Below, in pieces: positions 1-12,394 of a stretch of 64,000 nucleotides of DNA. Source of the stretch: Pseudomonadota bacterium (lineage in GTDB: Bacteria > Pseudomonadota > Gammaproteobacteria > Acidiferrobacterales > UBA6901); contig JAKASJ010000010.1 in the NCBI GenBank assembly GCA_021819085.1, positions 26,276 to 90,275 on the forward strand. The letters are read 5' to 3'. The notes below the pieces were generated by a model. That model saw only the letters and a list, made by a program, of their open reading frames with translations. It made no database searches and was not told the origin of the DNA. Position numbers and translations under genes: made by a program. Within the stretch, counting starts at the first letter, position 1; every line of letters starts with the position of its first letter.

Positions 1-2
1 AT

Positions 3-173
3 AACGACGTGGAGATGGCTGAGTATCTCCTCAACGAGATTGGTGTGGCACTGGTTCCCGGTTCAGCCTTCGGCGCCGAAGGTCATTTGCGGCTGTCTTA
101 TGCCACGAGCATGGAAAACCTCGATACGGCCCTTGACCGTCTCGAGAAACTCCTCGGCCGAACAGAAGGCTAG
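3..173 (+). CDS. PLP-dependent aminotransferase, C-terminal end (partial)
   Basis: Only the last 56 codons are present; the gene runs in from the left edge. The peptide reads NDVEMAEYLLNEIGVALVPG, then SAFGAEGHLRLSYATS, and ends in an amphipathic helix before TAG. The VALVPGSAFG..GHLRLSYA block is the C-terminal signature of fold-type I aspartate/aromatic aminotransferases, where the Arg in LRLSYA binds the substrate carboxylate. It is therefore probably an aspatate-type aminotransferase of the AspC/AspB class, making aspartate or glutamate by transamination in the cytoplasm. Which substrate it prefers cannot be told from this piece. tRNA-Asn follows 120 bases downstream on the same strand. 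Confidence 0.85.
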   Translation, partial: NDVEMAEYLLNEIGVALVPGSAFGAEGHLRLSYATSMENLDTALDRLEKLLGRTEG

Positions 174-292
174 TCGTGTTCGATCGCAGCAGACAGCCCG
201 ACCTGGAAGGGGCAGCCCGGGCCTCGGGCGCGCGACCCTCCAATGCAGCTTGACCGGGCCGGTAGCCGACAGTAGCATACCCACCCTTCTGT

Positions 293-368
293 TCCCCGGT
301 AGCTCAGTCGGTAGAGCAGGTGACTGTTAATCACCGGGTCGGCGGTTCGAGTCCGTCCCGGGGAGCCA
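293..368 (+). tRNA. tRNA-Asn (anticodon GTT)
   Basis: A full cloverleaf of 76 bases. The acceptor arm TCCCCGG (293-299) pairs with CCGGGGA (358-364), the D arm begins GCTC at 302, the anticodon is GTT at 326-328, the T arm contains GGTTCGAGTCC, the discriminator base is G365, and CCA is encoded at 366-368. tRNA 3' ends are common integration targets, and the sequence just downstream looks like the edge of a decayed island. Confidence 0.97.
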
Positions 369-487
369 TTTATATCCAAGACCATCCTGCACCGTCCAAA
401 AACCTCTTAATTTCCTGAAGTTACGCCACTTCCCTTATCTTTTACCGTCCCACCTTATCCATTGACATGCCCCTAGTCTGGGGGCGC

Positions 488-532
488 ATTTGGGGGCACA
501 TGTTCTGTAATTTGATCGAGGTGCCCCCAAAT
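488..532. repeat. 12-bp perfect inverted repeat with GGGGGCA units, next to tRNA-Asn
   Basis: ATTTGGGGGCAC at 488-499 is exactly complementary to GTGCCCCCAAAT at 521-532, with a 21-base spacer. Further GGGG(G)CGC and CCCC copies lie just left at about 467-487. Clusters of TGGGGGCA repeats beside a tRNA 3' end are typical of the integrase-proximal end of tRNA-targeted genomic islands, where they serve as recombinase or excisionase sites. No integrase gene remains here, so this is probably a leftover attachment-side sequence. It could instead be a strong transcript hairpin. Confidence 0.45.
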
Positions 533-634
533 GACCTCTTTCGGATTCAGCAGCACGCCGCTAACGCTTATCCGTCCAACTCTTGGGGGTCAGTTCAGTT
601 TTGAGGAGGCTCCAACCTTTGAGAGAATGGAGCC

Positions 635-958
635 ATGAACAAGTCAAAGAAGTTTTCCCCTGAAGTCCGTGAGCGTGCCGTGCGCATGGTGCTGGAACAC
701 CGGGGCGAGTATCCGTCGCTGTGGGCGGCGGTGGAATCGATCGCCCCCAAGATCGGTTGCGTGCCGCAGACCCTGCTCGAATGGGTCAGGTGCCAGGAGA
801 TCGATGCCGGAGCACGCCCGCGCGTCACCACCGCCAAGCGGGAGCGCATCAAAAAGCTCGAGCGCGAGAACAAAGAATTGCGCCGGGCCAATGAGATCCT
901 GAAGACGGCCAGTGCTTTTTTCGCCCAAGCGGAGTTCGACCGCAAACTGAAGTCGTAA
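635..958 (+). CDS. IS3-family transposase OrfA
   Basis: This 107-residue protein has a helix-turn-helix in its first half ([14 protein letters not shown], then [12 protein letters not shown] and TLLEWVR) and a leucine-zipper coiled coil in the second half ([19 protein letters not shown]). Both are hallmarks of IS3-family OrfA, which binds the terminal repeats and dimerises with the OrfAB transposase. The length is normal for the family. The start is preceded by GGAG-like bases at about 621-631. OrfB continues in the -1 frame, as expected for programmed frameshifting, but is truncated, so OrfA alone remains. Confidence 0.85.
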   Translation: MNKSKKFSPEVRERAVRMVLEHRGEYPSLWAAVESIAPKIGCVPQTLLEWVRCQEIDAGARPRVTTAKRERIKKLERENKELRRANEILKTASAFFAQAEFDRKLKS

Positions 959-1038
959 ATGCCTACATCGACAAGCACCGAGATAGTTACGGGGTCGAGC
1001 CGATCTGCAAGGTACTGCAGACCGCCCCGTCTGCTTGA
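937..1038 (+). pseudogene. IS3 OrfB, N-terminal remnant
   Basis: In the -1 frame relative to orfA the sequence reads [20 protein letters not shown] and then VLQTAPSA before TGA. The AYID.HR..YGVEPIC..LQ.APS pattern is the well-known N-terminus of IS3-family OrfB. The usual Tyr-Tyr after APS and the whole integrase core (about 250 residues) are gone. It is a fragment with no catalytic ability. Confidence 0.75.
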
Positions 1039-1114
1039 CCTCCGCCATGCCCCCGCTGCCAGGATATCTGTCGCCTCTTCTGTTAATCCCTGTGGGGGCC
1101 ATGCGCCCGCGCGG

Positions 1115-1300
1115 TCACCCGGTTCCAGCAGATAACGGGACTCCGGTACCATTTGCCGGATCCATCCCGAGCCGATCCTGCGACACAAAGGCTTCAGTCA
1201 CCTCGTAGCCGTGGTGTAACGCCACCACCGTATACCCCGCTTCGTGGTAGGCCGTGACGAGGCAACGAAGCTTCCTGCCGGCAATACGAACCTGAGCCAT
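1115..1300 (-). pseudogene. Short ORF with degenerate HEAGH-type (M41-like) motif
   Basis: A 61-residue ORF starts MAQVRIAGRKLRCLV and continues TAYHEAGYTVVALHHGYEV. The HEAG(H)..VAL pattern resembles the zinc-binding N-terminal helix of M41-type metallopeptidase domains (HEAGHAVVA), but the second zinc histidine is Tyr here. An AGGAGG sequence lies 8 bases upstream of the ATG, so it was or is translated. The tail (PANGTGVPLSAGTG) resembles no domain and the ORF sits beside a truncated IS. I take it as a decayed fragment, but a genuine small protein is possible. Confidence 0.4.
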
Positions 1301-1844
1301 CGCGCGCATCCTCCTGCCCATTGAACCGGATCGTGTTTGGGACGTGGTTCTCGCAGACGACACCCTTGATCTCCGGCACATAGGCTGAGACGGCAGTATA
1401 AGCCCGACGCCGCATAGGACACGACATGGTGCGACGTCCGGTAGATTACCCGGTAAGCGTCGCCGACTACGCGCTTCAAAATAGACCCGGATGCCCACTG
1501 CCCGGCCGACTACCGAGGCCAGCGAAACAACAACAAAAGCGCGAACAAACTTCCTCTTCTTGGCCGTGGTCGCTCTGATCACAGCGGATTCATTGGCTAC
1601 TGCTTTTTGGTGCTGACGTGGGCAGTGTCGCTACGATGGAGCAGCTGTACCAGCGCGTGAAGTGCGCTACCCATTGGCGTTCCATTGCGCCACCGATTTT
1701 CATGGTCCGCGCCGGACGTTCCGCATGTCGATCAGCACCGTGCCAGGGTCATGCTCCCTCTAGACCTTTGCCTCCCCGGAACCAGCATCTCGGATCGTCC
1801 ATTGTCATGTTCAGCGGCACCACCTATGTGCTCGATACGGCATA
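1301..1844. other. No supported gene (decayed island DNA)
   Basis: About 540 bases with short open frames on both strands and no recognisable domain, no convincing ribosome binding site and mixed composition. It lies between the truncated IS and an AT-rich small gene, so it is probably degenerate island sequence. Confidence 0.5.
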
Positions 1845-2141
1845 TTATTCCTCTACATCATTTACTTCGAATTCAAATCCACCAATGTACTTAAAGAGAA
1901 AATTGTACACCACGCTGCAAATTCCAATAAAAAGATAGCCAATGACTAAATAGAGAATTGGAAACAGGATTATTAGAAACTTTGGGAAAGTTATGGGGTT
2001 ACCGTATTGGTCAACGGCTGGTGCGGCAAAAAACATCGCCAACGACATGGGCACCACGAACACAAGCGAGGTGACGGCCATGAGAATACCGGCAATTTTT
2101 CCATTTTGATGAGGAGACAACCGACTTATTTGTTTCTTCAT
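1845..2141 (-). CDS. Small hypothetical membrane protein
   Basis: This 98-residue protein begins MKKQISRLSPHQNGKIAG and has two strong hydrophobic segments, at about residues 16-40 (GILMAVTSLVFVVPMSLAMF) and 53-78 (FPKFLIILFPILYLVIGYLF), with an acidic C-terminus (EFEVNDVEE). The start is well supported by AAGGAG about 7 bases upstream. It is distinctly more AT-rich than its surroundings, which together with the IS remnant and tRNA points to horizontal acquisition. Proteins of this kind (two-helix, SPHQNGK start) occur as uncharacterised families. No function can be assigned. Confidence 0.7.
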   Translation of the reverse strand: MKKQISRLSPHQNGKIAGILMAVTSLVFVVPMSLAMFFAAPAVDQYGNPITFPKFLIILFPILYLVIGYLFIGICSVVYNFLFKYIGGFEFEVNDVEE

Positions 2142-2564
2142 TTTCTGGCTCCTTCAGCGCCTAAGGTTAATATAGGCGAATTTGCCAGTATAGTTGTGGA
2201 TTTGTGCCAGAATCTGATCCGGATTTTTGTGTTTCGGCTGATCCTCCGTTTCACAAAACGCTTTTAAACAGCAGGATATTGAACAAACAAACAGATTTGA
2301 TCAAAAAATCCCGCACAGAACGTGCGCTGTGTCCATCAAAACACTCACGCGCTACTTTTTGAATCCCCGCCTACGCTTAGATTGGGTAGCCACTGCAATC
2401 GACTGCCTCAGACGAGAAAGCAACAATTGCGCGTGTAGCGGTATTCATCATGTTGCCAGCCAGAACGGTCAGCCATAATCGAAAATCGTGCACCGGCTGC
2501 ACGACGCGATTCCCGGAACACCGAAATTCCCTCTCTTCCTGACTCATCTGTCCAGCAGGTGGGT
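2142..2564. other. Intergenic, AT-rich, no gene seen
   Basis: Upstream of the small membrane protein the sequence is AT-rich and may hold its promoter. A weak CACAG..CTGTG inverted repeat lies near 2315-2332. I see no coding region. The return to G+C-rich sequence at about 2340-2400 may mark the right edge of the island. Confidence 0.4.
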
Positions 2565-3266
2565 TTACGCAGGTTCCTGCAGCGCCCGCTCCACGGCACT
2601 GCGGGCATGGATGCTTACAGTATCGAAGACCGGAACCGGCACGTCCCCGGCACCGATGAGCAAGGAAAGCTCGGTGCACCCCAGGATCATGCCTTGGGCG
2701 CCGCGGTCAACCAGCTTCTGCATGATCCGCCGGTACCCGGCATGCGATGTATCACGCACTTTGCCTAAACACAGCTCATCATAAATGACGCGATGCACGA
2801 ATTCACGATCTGCCGTGTCTGGAACAATGACATTGATCCCGTATCGTTCCCTGAGTCTGCCCATATAGAAGTCCTCTTCCATAGTGAACCGGGTTCCGAG
2901 CAGGCCAACGGTTGCCAAACCCCGGCGCTGGATTGCTTCCGCCGTCGCATCGGCGATGTGCAACAGGGGGATGGTGACAACCCCCTCAATGGCGTCCGCT
3001 ACCTTATGCATCGTGTTCGTGCAGAGCACCAGAAACTCCGCACCCGCCGCTTGCAGGGCAACTGCGGCCTGCGCCAGCACGCGGCCCGCCTCGGTCCAGT
3101 TCCCGGACCGCTGCAGATGCTCGATTTCGTGGAAATCTACGCTATAAAGAACGACCTTGGCTGAATGAAAACCTCCCAGTCGCTCCTTAACGGCTTCATT
3201 GATCACACGATAGTACGGAACGGTCGACTCCCAGCTCATGCCGCCGATCAGGCCTATGGTTCGCAT
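2565..3266 (-). CDS. Aspartate/glutamate racemase family protein
   Basis: A cytoplasmic 233-residue protein. MRTIGLIGGMSWEST at the N-terminus is the nucleotide-free fold start of the Asp/Glu racemase (YgeA-like) family. Both catalytic cysteines are present: C82 in LCTNTMH and C197 in LGCTELS. These act as the two acid/base thiols that interconvert L- and D-amino acids. The start at 3266 is preferred over an upstream in-frame one because the family begins exactly here and GGGAG lies just upstream. It stands alone on the minus strand. The D-amino acid made could serve the cell wall or signalling; the substrate is inferred from the family only. Confidence 0.9.
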   Translation of the reverse strand: MRTIGLIGGMSWESTVPYYRVINEAVKERLGGFHSAKVVLYSVDFHEIEHLQRSGNWTEAGRVLAQAAVALQAAGAEFLVLCTNTMHKVADAIEGVVTIPLLHIADATAEAIQRRGLATVGLLGTRFTMEEDFYMGRLRERYGINVIVPDTADREFVHRVIYDELCLGKVRDTSHAGYRRIMQKLVDRGAQGMILGCTELSLLIGAGDVPVPVFDTVSIHARSAVERALQEPA

Positions 3267-3372
3267 CGATGCTCCCTCGCCTCCCATCCTGATGCCTGCC
3301 TGATCATCATACCTCGGATCCACGGCACCGGTTCGTTGAATCTATCAGAACATAGTCACTCACCATAGCCAG

Positions 3373-3657
3373 TTGACTGATGGCACCTGTATGTCTATGT
3401 CCCCTTACAGATTTGCGGCACTGAGCGTTTTTGCACGTAAAATGGGCTTCCTGTCGAATCCGCTATGCGGCAGTGACAACAGCTGTGTGGCGGCGCTGAT
3501 TCGCCAGCACCGCGTGCTCACTGTCTCGCGCTATGTTGCATCGCAGGGTCGCTGCCTGCGTCGTGACGGCCATATAGCCGTAGAGTATGGGACCGACGGT
3601 ACCATTTGGCTGGGCGGCCATGCGGTAACCTGCGTGGACGGTTCCATATCCGTCTGA
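3373..3657 (+). pseudogene. PhzF-family isomerase, C-terminal remnant
   Basis: The last 70 codons read NPLCGSDNSCVAALIRQH, then RYVASQGRCLRRDGHIAVE and TIWLGGHAVTCVDGSISV. This follows the C-terminal pattern of PhzF/YddE-like epimerase-isomerases (DPVTGSAN..VAAL, then ASQG..L.R.G.V.V, then GGHAVT). PhzF proteins are about 260-300 residues; the N-terminal half, including the catalytic Glu near residue 45, is absent here. The usual VTGSA is changed to LCGSD. I read it as a remnant after deletion, not a working enzyme. Confidence 0.65.
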
Positions 3658-3816
3658 CTCTGCGCATGACAAAGAACTCCCTGCCTGGCAGCACTGCTGA
3701 AGCGGCGCCGCATGGGTCGGAGTGCTGGCCCGTGCGTGACTGCAGTCTGTGTTTAACCCCGATCCGCTTGCCCTTTCGATCTTTCGGCAAACCGGATGCC
3801 AGGGACAACCTCTTTC

Positions 3817-4575
3817 CTACAGCCCTGAATCGATTCCAATGCGCACTGTCGGAGCGGCAGCCGCGTGATCGCCGATAATCTTCTCCAGCAGGTCGTACCG
3901 GACACAAATATGCTGATTCTCATGGCTGACGATGTTCCGCCTTCTAAGATCGGCGAGGACGCTCGTCACCGTCTGCCGAGTCGTGCCAGCCATGTTCGCA
4001 ATTTCCTGGTGCGTCAGAGGAATGGAGATTTCCACGTCATTGCCGGCAGGCACTCCATGGCGATCGGCCAGATGTTTGATGAGCCACAGGATCCGCGCAT
4101 TAACATCTCCCGATATGAACCTCGTCAGCAAGTCTCCGAGCATATTCACTCGCCTGGAAAACATTGTCATGATGTATATCGCGAGCTTGCCGTGATTCTC
4201 AAGGTATTCCTGGAAGCGTTCATTCGCCATCACGAACACCTCGCTGTCATCACTTGCCTGCGCGCTGATGACTCTGCGCGTTCCACGCACCGTGTCGATA
4301 AGGCCAAACAACTCCCCGGACACGCAAAACCGCATGATGATCTCCCGCCCCTCCTCGGATAGCCGGTAGAGCTTTATCCGACCGCGTTGCAAAAAATAGA
4401 CGTTCTGGTCGGGATCGCTGGCACGAAAAATGAAATCGCCCCTGCGAAATTTCCGGGGCTGCATGCAGGCGAGCAGATGGTCCAGCTCGTCTGCGGTCAG
4501 GCAAGCCGATATCCCACGGGTGGCAGGTAACCCGTCGCTGGCTTCGCGGTCCCCATTTCGTTCACGGTTAGTCAT
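3817..4575 (-). CDS. Crp/Fnr-family transcriptional regulator 1
   Basis: This 252-residue regulator has an N-terminal cyclic-nucleotide-binding-type beta barrel (about residues 28-140, with GDFIFRASDPDQNVYFLQRG and GELFGLIDTVRG..R..SAQA), a long dimerisation helix, and a C-terminal winged helix (LTHQEIANMAGTTRQTVTSV, about 190-210). Its N-terminus lacks the CxxC cluster of Fnr, so it is not an oxygen-sensing [4Fe-4S] protein. In the recognition helix the Arg of CRP R-E-T-V is kept but Glu is Gln (RQTV), implying altered DNA specificity. A GTGGC-N7-GCCAC palindrome lies just upstream of the start. The ligand is unknown. It resembles regulator 2 (24173-24889) throughout. Confidence 0.9.
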   Translation of the reverse strand: MTNRERNGDREASDGLPATRGISACLTADELDHLLACMQPRKFRRGDFIFRASDPDQNVYFLQRGRIKLYRLSEEGREIIMRFCVSGELFGLIDTVRGTRRVISAQASDDSEVFVMANERFQEYLENHGKLAIYIMTMFSRRVNMLGDLLTRFISGDVNARILWLIKHLADRHGVPAGNDVEISIPLTHQEIANMAGTTRQTVTSVLADLRRRNIVSHENQHICVRYDLLEKIIGDHAAAAPTVRIGIDSGL

Positions 4576-4586
4576 GACAGTTCAAA

Positions 4587-4603
4587 GTGGCCCTCTGTGC
4601 CAC
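4587..4603. promoter_or_regulatory. Inverted repeat GTGGC-N7-GCCAC before Crp-like gene 1
   Basis: GTGGC (4587-4591) and GCCAC (4599-4603) form a 17-base dyad whose nearer edge is 11 bases upstream of the regulator start codon at 4575. Its position over the leader suggests autorepression by the encoded regulator. The repeat is short and the role is inferred. Confidence 0.3.
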
Positions 4604-5494
4604 AAATACATATTCACCAGTCCAAACCATTGTGCCCCTCGCACAAACAGCGGATCGGCCCGGTCCGCGATCCTTCCCTGCCAAATCACCTGAAGACCGG
4701 CGATCCGCCAGATCGGCTGGCATCGGCGGCATGAAGTCCCTGGCCAACGACGTCGCAGAGACATCGCCAGCAGACACCTGCGCGGAATATCACGACACCA
4801 CATTGCATCAAGACAATCCGCTACCGGAAAATCGGATACTCCATCACGCCCTGGCGGCAGCCGATACGCAGCTTTGAATAAATAATATTATTTAAGATGC
4901 GATGGAATTTTCCCCGTTCCGCCGATTCGGCCCGAGCCGATCGGGCTACCGAAAGATCTGTCCTGGAAGACGTTTCTGGCAATTGCAGACATCCTACGTA
5001 ACTGTGACGCATCCAAGGGAGGCAGGCAACACGTGGTACTTTACGGCGTCGATCCCGTTTGCAGCAAACCGCCGATGCGGCCGCGCGCCCTGGCGTTGCA
5101 CCTGCAGGGCAGGTGTCGCTGCGGACCATCCTTGCGATGGAACCGCGATGGCCCGCCCTCGCACATTGCGCGCATGTCCCCGACTCCTCATGCCCGCCAC
5201 ACCTGCCGTCGATACCGGACTGCCGCCCCCTCTGCCGCACATTCTGGTTGACTGCGCCCTATTCCCGCATTGTACAAAGTTTAGATCATAGCCCTCCGAT
5301 TCAGCGGACGACCTTGCTCAGCGTTCTATAAAGGCCTTATTTGGCCGTATCAATACAATCACTACGACATGTCGGCCAGCCGACCACCATCCCTTAACAT
5401 TTTTGTTTCAATCCTGTGACGACGTTTGCAGTGAGCATCGCATCGATGCGCCCGGGTAACGTGCAGGTCGCTGCGCAAGCAACAAGGAGGACTG
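4604..5494. other. Long intergenic region upstream of the atp operon
   Basis: Roughly 890 bases with no convincing gene. It holds a 16-bp perfect palindrome TAAATAATATTATTTA at 4879-4894 in an otherwise G+C-rich stretch, and a candidate atp promoter at 5248-5276. In many gammaproteobacteria the atp operon follows gidA-gidB-parA-parB; those genes are not here. Confidence 0.6.
5248..5276 (+). promoter_or_regulatory. Candidate sigma-70 promoter of the atp operon
   Basis: TTGACT (5248-5253), a 17-base spacer, then TGTACA (5271-5276). The -35 is a good match and the -10 a weak one. It would leave an untranslated leader of about 210 bases before atpI. Other start sites nearer to atpI are possible. 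Confidence 0.35.
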
Positions 5495-6606
<1,112 letters not shown>

Positions 6607-6668
6607 CTTCCGCCTAACTCGTTTCGCAACGTAATGATTCTGTTCTCCACAGGTTCAAGAGAGGAAAA

Positions 6669-7013
6669 ATGATGACCACAGATATGATGACCACCATTTA
6701 CGCATATACCGCGCTCGGCATCGGAATCATGCTGGCCGCCGCAGGACTTGGATCGGCAATCGGATGGGGACTCATCTGCTCGAAGGCGCTTGAAGGCATA
6801 GCCCGGCAGCCCGAGCTGCGCCCGCTGTTGATGACGAACCTCTTCATCTTCGCAGGCCTGATGGAGTCCTTCCCCTTCATCATGATCGCCTTTGCCATGT
6901 GGTTCCTGTACGCGAATCCGGTCATCGGCAGCCTGCATTCGGCCCTCATGGCAAGCGCGCCGCATGTTCCCGCAGTCGCCGCTTCGCAAACCCATATCGC
7001 AGGAGGCCACTAA
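6669..7013 (+). CDS. atpE: F1Fo ATP synthase subunit c, C-terminally extended
   Basis: A proteolipid with two membrane helices joined by the polar loop ARQPE (45-49). The ion-binding carboxylate is Glu66 in GLMESFPF, where E. coli has Asp61. The residue aligned with Gln32 of sodium-type c subunits is Trp33, which argues for proton rather than sodium coupling. At 114 residues it is longer than the usual 75-90, because a tail of about 30 residues rich in Ala, His and Pro follows helix 2. GAGAGG precedes the ATG. An alternative start at Met6 or Met7 is possible. The stop overlaps the atpF start (TAATG). Confidence 0.95.
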   Translation: MMTTDMMTTIYAYTALGIGIMLAAAGLGSAIGWGLICSKALEGIARQPELRPLLMTNLFIFAGLMESFPFIMIAFAMWFLYANPVIGSLHSALMASAPHVPAVAASQTHIAGGH

Positions 7014-7501
7014 TGCATATCGACATTACGCTTCTGGTACAGATCGTCGCCTTCATCGCGTTTGTGCTGTTCGTACGCTGGAAGCTCTGGTCACCGGTGA
7101 CCAACGTACTCTCCCAGCGTCAGAAGCGTATTGCTGACAGTCTGGCGGTTGCGGAACGCGGACGGCGCGAGTCAGAGCTGGCCAGCAAACGTGCCCGGGA
7201 ATTGTTGCGCGACGCCCATAAGCAGGCGGAAGAGATCATCGCCAAAGCCCAGCTGCAGGCAAGCCGCCTCATTGATGAGGCCAAGGCCACCGCCCGTGAA
7301 GAGGGTCAGCGTATCGTGGCTTCATCTCGCGCCGAGGTCACACAGATGGTCAATCGCGCCAGACTCGAACTGCAGGGCGAAGTCGCCGACCTCGCAATCG
7401 CAGGCGCCAGAAAGATACTCCGCCGCGAGATCGACATGCAACGTCATGATGACGTTCTGGGAGATCTTCTCGACAACTTCTACAGGAAAACCGGGACATG
7501 A
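7013..7501 (+). CDS. atpF: F1Fo ATP synthase subunit b
   Basis: 162 residues. One N-terminal membrane helix (about 5-24, [15 protein letters not shown]) is followed by a long charged amphipathic coiled coil that forms the peripheral stalk. The [18 protein letters not shown] segment after the helix is typical of subunit b. AGGAGG lies just before the ATG at 7013, which overlaps the atpE stop. A longer in-frame opening upstream lies within atpE and is not the start. The stop overlaps atpH by ATGA, so the two are probably translationally coupled. Confidence 0.93.
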   Translation: MHIDITLLVQIVAFIAFVLFVRWKLWSPVTNVLSQRQKRIADSLAVAERGRRESELASKRARELLRDAHKQAEEIIAKAQLQASRLIDEAKATAREEGQRIVASSRAEVTQMVNRARLELQGEVADLAIAGARKILRREIDMQRHDDVLGDLLDNFYRKTGT

Positions 7502-8034
7502 CTGAACGTCGCACCATCGCCAGACCCTACGCCGCCGCCGCGTTTCAGGTGGCCCGTGATAACGGCCACCTTGATTCCTGGTCCGAAGCCCTGGGTTTCA
7601 TGGCAGCGGTGTCCAGGGATAAGCGCATGCACGCAGTGCTGCGCGACCGCACACGGCCTAAATCCGAAATCATTCAACTGTTCATCGAGGTCTGCGGCAG
7701 CCGCATCGACGAGAAAAACAGAAACTTCATCCGCATCGCCGCAGAGAACGGCCGTCTGCCGCTGCTCCCGGAGATTTACGAGATGTATGAAGAGCTGCGC
7801 GCCGAACACGAACGTCGCGTCAATGCCGAGGTCATTTCGGCATTCCCCCTTTCGGCTGCGCATCGCAACCGCATCGCGACTGTCATGAAAGCGCGTTTCG
7901 GAAAGGATCTAAAACTTGAGTGGGGTACGAACCCGGAACTTCTGGGCGGAATCGTAGTGCGTGCTCATGACATGGTAATAGACGCGTCGGTGAACGGCTG
8001 GCTTACCGATATGGCAAACAGCCTGACTCAATAA
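7498..8034 (+). CDS. atpH: F1Fo ATP synthase subunit delta
   Basis: 178 residues, the normal length of subunit delta, which caps F1 and joins it to the b dimer. The N-terminus has the conserved RPYAAAAF motif, and the C-terminal half has a beta-hairpin and helix ending [21 protein letters not shown], close to the canonical GG.V.R.GD.V.D.S....L. It overlaps atpF by four bases and is followed by atpA after 12 bases. Confidence 0.93.
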   Translation: MTERRTIARPYAAAAFQVARDNGHLDSWSEALGFMAAVSRDKRMHAVLRDRTRPKSEIIQLFIEVCGSRIDEKNRNFIRIAAENGRLPLLPEIYEMYEELRAEHERRVNAEVISAFPLSAAHRNRIATVMKARFGKDLKLEWGTNPELLGGIVVRAHDMVIDASVNGWLTDMANSLTQ

Positions 8035-8046
8035 GGAATAACACAC

Positions 8047-9588
<1,542 letters not shown>

Positions 9589-9622
9589 CGCGCACCCCTG
9601 CCCGCGCACCGGGACGCTAGCC

Positions 9623-10483
9623 ATGGCCGCCGGCAAGGAAATCCGCAACCAGATCAGGAGCGTGCGCAACACGCAGAAGATCACCCGTGCGATGGAGATG
9701 GTGGCCGCAAGCAAGATGCGCCGCGCCCAGGAGCGCATGCGCGCCGCCCGCCCCTATGCCGACAAGATCCGCGGGGTGATCGGCCACCTGCACTACGCCC
9801 ACCCCGAGTACCGCCACCCCTTCCTCGAAAGCCGCACGATCCGCCGCGCCGGGGTGATCCTCGTCACCTCCGACCGCGGGCTGTGCGGGGGGCTTAACAC
9901 CAATGTGCTGCGGGCAACGATCCGCCAGATGCGCGCCTGGCACGAGCAGGGCATCGAGCCCGATGTGTGCACCATCGGCTCGAAGGGCTTCGGCTTCATG
10001 AAGCGCATCGGGGCGAACGTCATCGCGCACACCCCGAAGCTTGGCGATGCCCCGCGCGTGGAAGATCTCATCGGCGGGGTGAAGATCATGCTCGATGCCT
10101 ACAGCAGCGGGCGCCTCGATTGTCTGCACATCGCGTTTAACCGCTTCATCAACACCATGTCGCAGCAGCCGTTCATCGAGCAGCTGCTGCCGCTCGAGGG
10201 CAGCGAGGAGCCTGAGCTCAAGCATTACTGGGACTATCTCTACGAGCCCGACGCGAAGGAGGTGCTCGATGACCTGCTGCGCCGCTACATCGAAACCCAG
10301 GTCTACCGCGGTGTTGTCGAGAACCTTGCCTGCGAGCAGTCGGCACGCATGGTCGCCATGAAGGCGGCCTCCGACAACGCCGGCAAGCTCATCGATGAGC
10401 TCAAGCTTCGCTACAACAAGGCGCGCCAGGCGGCGATCACCCAGGAGCTGTCGGAGATCGTCGGCGGGGCGGCGGCCGTCTAG
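9623..10483 (+). CDS. atpG: F1Fo ATP synthase subunit gamma
   Basis: 286 residues. It begins [20 protein letters not shown] and ends with the antiparallel C-terminal helix ([32 protein letters not shown]). These two long helices form the rotor shaft in the alpha3beta3 barrel. The start at 9623 is chosen because all gamma subunits begin with this helix; an in-frame extension of 32 codons back into atpA is not credible. It carries the same very G+C-rich codon use as atpA and atpD. Confidence 0.97.
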   Translation: MAAGKEIRNQIRSVRNTQKITRAMEMVAASKMRRAQERMRAARPYADKIRGVIGHLHYAHPEYRHPFLESRTIRRAGVILVTSDRGLCGGLNTNVLRATIRQMRAWHEQGIEPDVCTIGSKGFGFMKRIGANVIAHTPKLGDAPRVEDLIGGVKIMLDAYSSGRLDCLHIAFNRFINTMSQQPFIEQLLPLEGSEEPELKHYWDYLYEPDAKEVLDDLLRRYIETQVYRGVVENLACEQSARMVAMKAASDNAGKLIDELKLRYNKARQAAITQELSEIVGGAAAV

Positions 10484-10521
10484 TGCGCCCGAAACTGAAT
10501 CCAACGGGGATACACATCTAA

Positions 10522-11898
<1,377 letters not shown>

Positions 11899-11930
11899 AG
11901 GCCGTTGTCATTTAAGGAGAAATCAAGACC

Positions 11931-12356
11931 ATGGCCATGACCCTGCATGTGGACATCGTCAGCGCCGAGCAGGAGATCTACTCCGGGGCCGCCGAGATGC
12001 TGCTCGCCCCCCTCGAGACCGGGGAGATTGGCGTGCTGCCGCGCCACTCCCCGCTGCTCGCGCGCCTGAGGCCCGGGGAGGTGCGGGTGCGCATGGGCGG
12101 GCGCGAGGACCTCTACTTCTACGTCTCGGGCGGGCTCCTTGAGATCCAGCCCCATGTGGTCACCGTGCTGGCCGACACCGCCCTGCGGGCCAAGGACATC
12201 GATGAGGCGGCCGTCCTCAAGGCCAAGGCAGCCGCCGAGGAGGCCATGAAAAGCCGCCAGTCCGGCATCGAATACGCCCGGGCCCAGGCCGATCTCGCCC
12301 AGGCGGTGGCGCAGCTGCGCACGGTGAGGAAGCTGCGCGAAAAACTGCCGCACTGA
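11931..12356 (+). CDS. atpC: F1Fo ATP synthase subunit epsilon
   Basis: 141 residues. The N-terminal beta-sandwich ([15 protein letters not shown], then [14 protein letters not shown]) and a two-helix C-terminal domain are typical of subunit epsilon, which links gamma to the c-ring and restrains ATP hydrolysis. AAGGAG precedes the ATG. It is the last gene of the operon, and a hairpin follows after about 18 bases. Confidence 0.96.
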   Translation: MAMTLHVDIVSAEQEIYSGAAEMLLAPLETGEIGVLPRHSPLLARLRPGEVRVRMGGREDLYFYVSGGLLEIQPHVVTVLADTALRAKDIDEAAVLKAKAAAEEAMKSRQSGIEYARAQADLAQAVAQLRTVRKLREKLPH

Positions 12357-12374
12357 ACCGCCGGGGGAGAGCGT

Positions 12375-12394
12375 CGTGTCCCCGGCCGGACACG
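12375..12394 (+). terminator. Hairpin after atpC (possible terminator)
   Basis: CGTGTCC (12375-12381) pairs with GGACACG (12388-12394) around a six-base loop. No T-tract follows, so it is at best a weak intrinsic terminator or an mRNA 3'-end stabiliser. It lies between the convergent atp operon and the GST gene. Confidence 0.4.

Larger units (their letters stand above)
583..1038 (+). mobile_element. Truncated IS3-family insertion sequence
   Basis: The element starts near TTGGGGGTCAGTTCAG (583-598), which has the look of an IS3-type left terminal repeat. It carries an intact orfA (635-958) and only the first part of orfB in the -1 frame (up to the TGA at 1036). The catalytic DDE domain and any right terminal repeat are missing; I found no CTGAACTGACCCC copy downstream. 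The right part was lost at about position 1035, so the element cannot transpose by itself. Confidence 0.75.

Noticed and set aside
2377..2679. 100-codon minus-strand frame at the racemase end
   Set aside because: Overlaps the true racemase C-terminus in another frame and has no domain.
3817..4575. Fnr-type oxygen sensor
   Set aside because: The N-terminal cysteines do not form the Fnr cluster spacing; the same holds for the second regulator.
6669..7013. Sodium-coupled ATP synthase
   Set aside because: Glu-Ser at the ion site is suggestive, but the Gln32-equivalent is Trp and the full sodium motif is not there.
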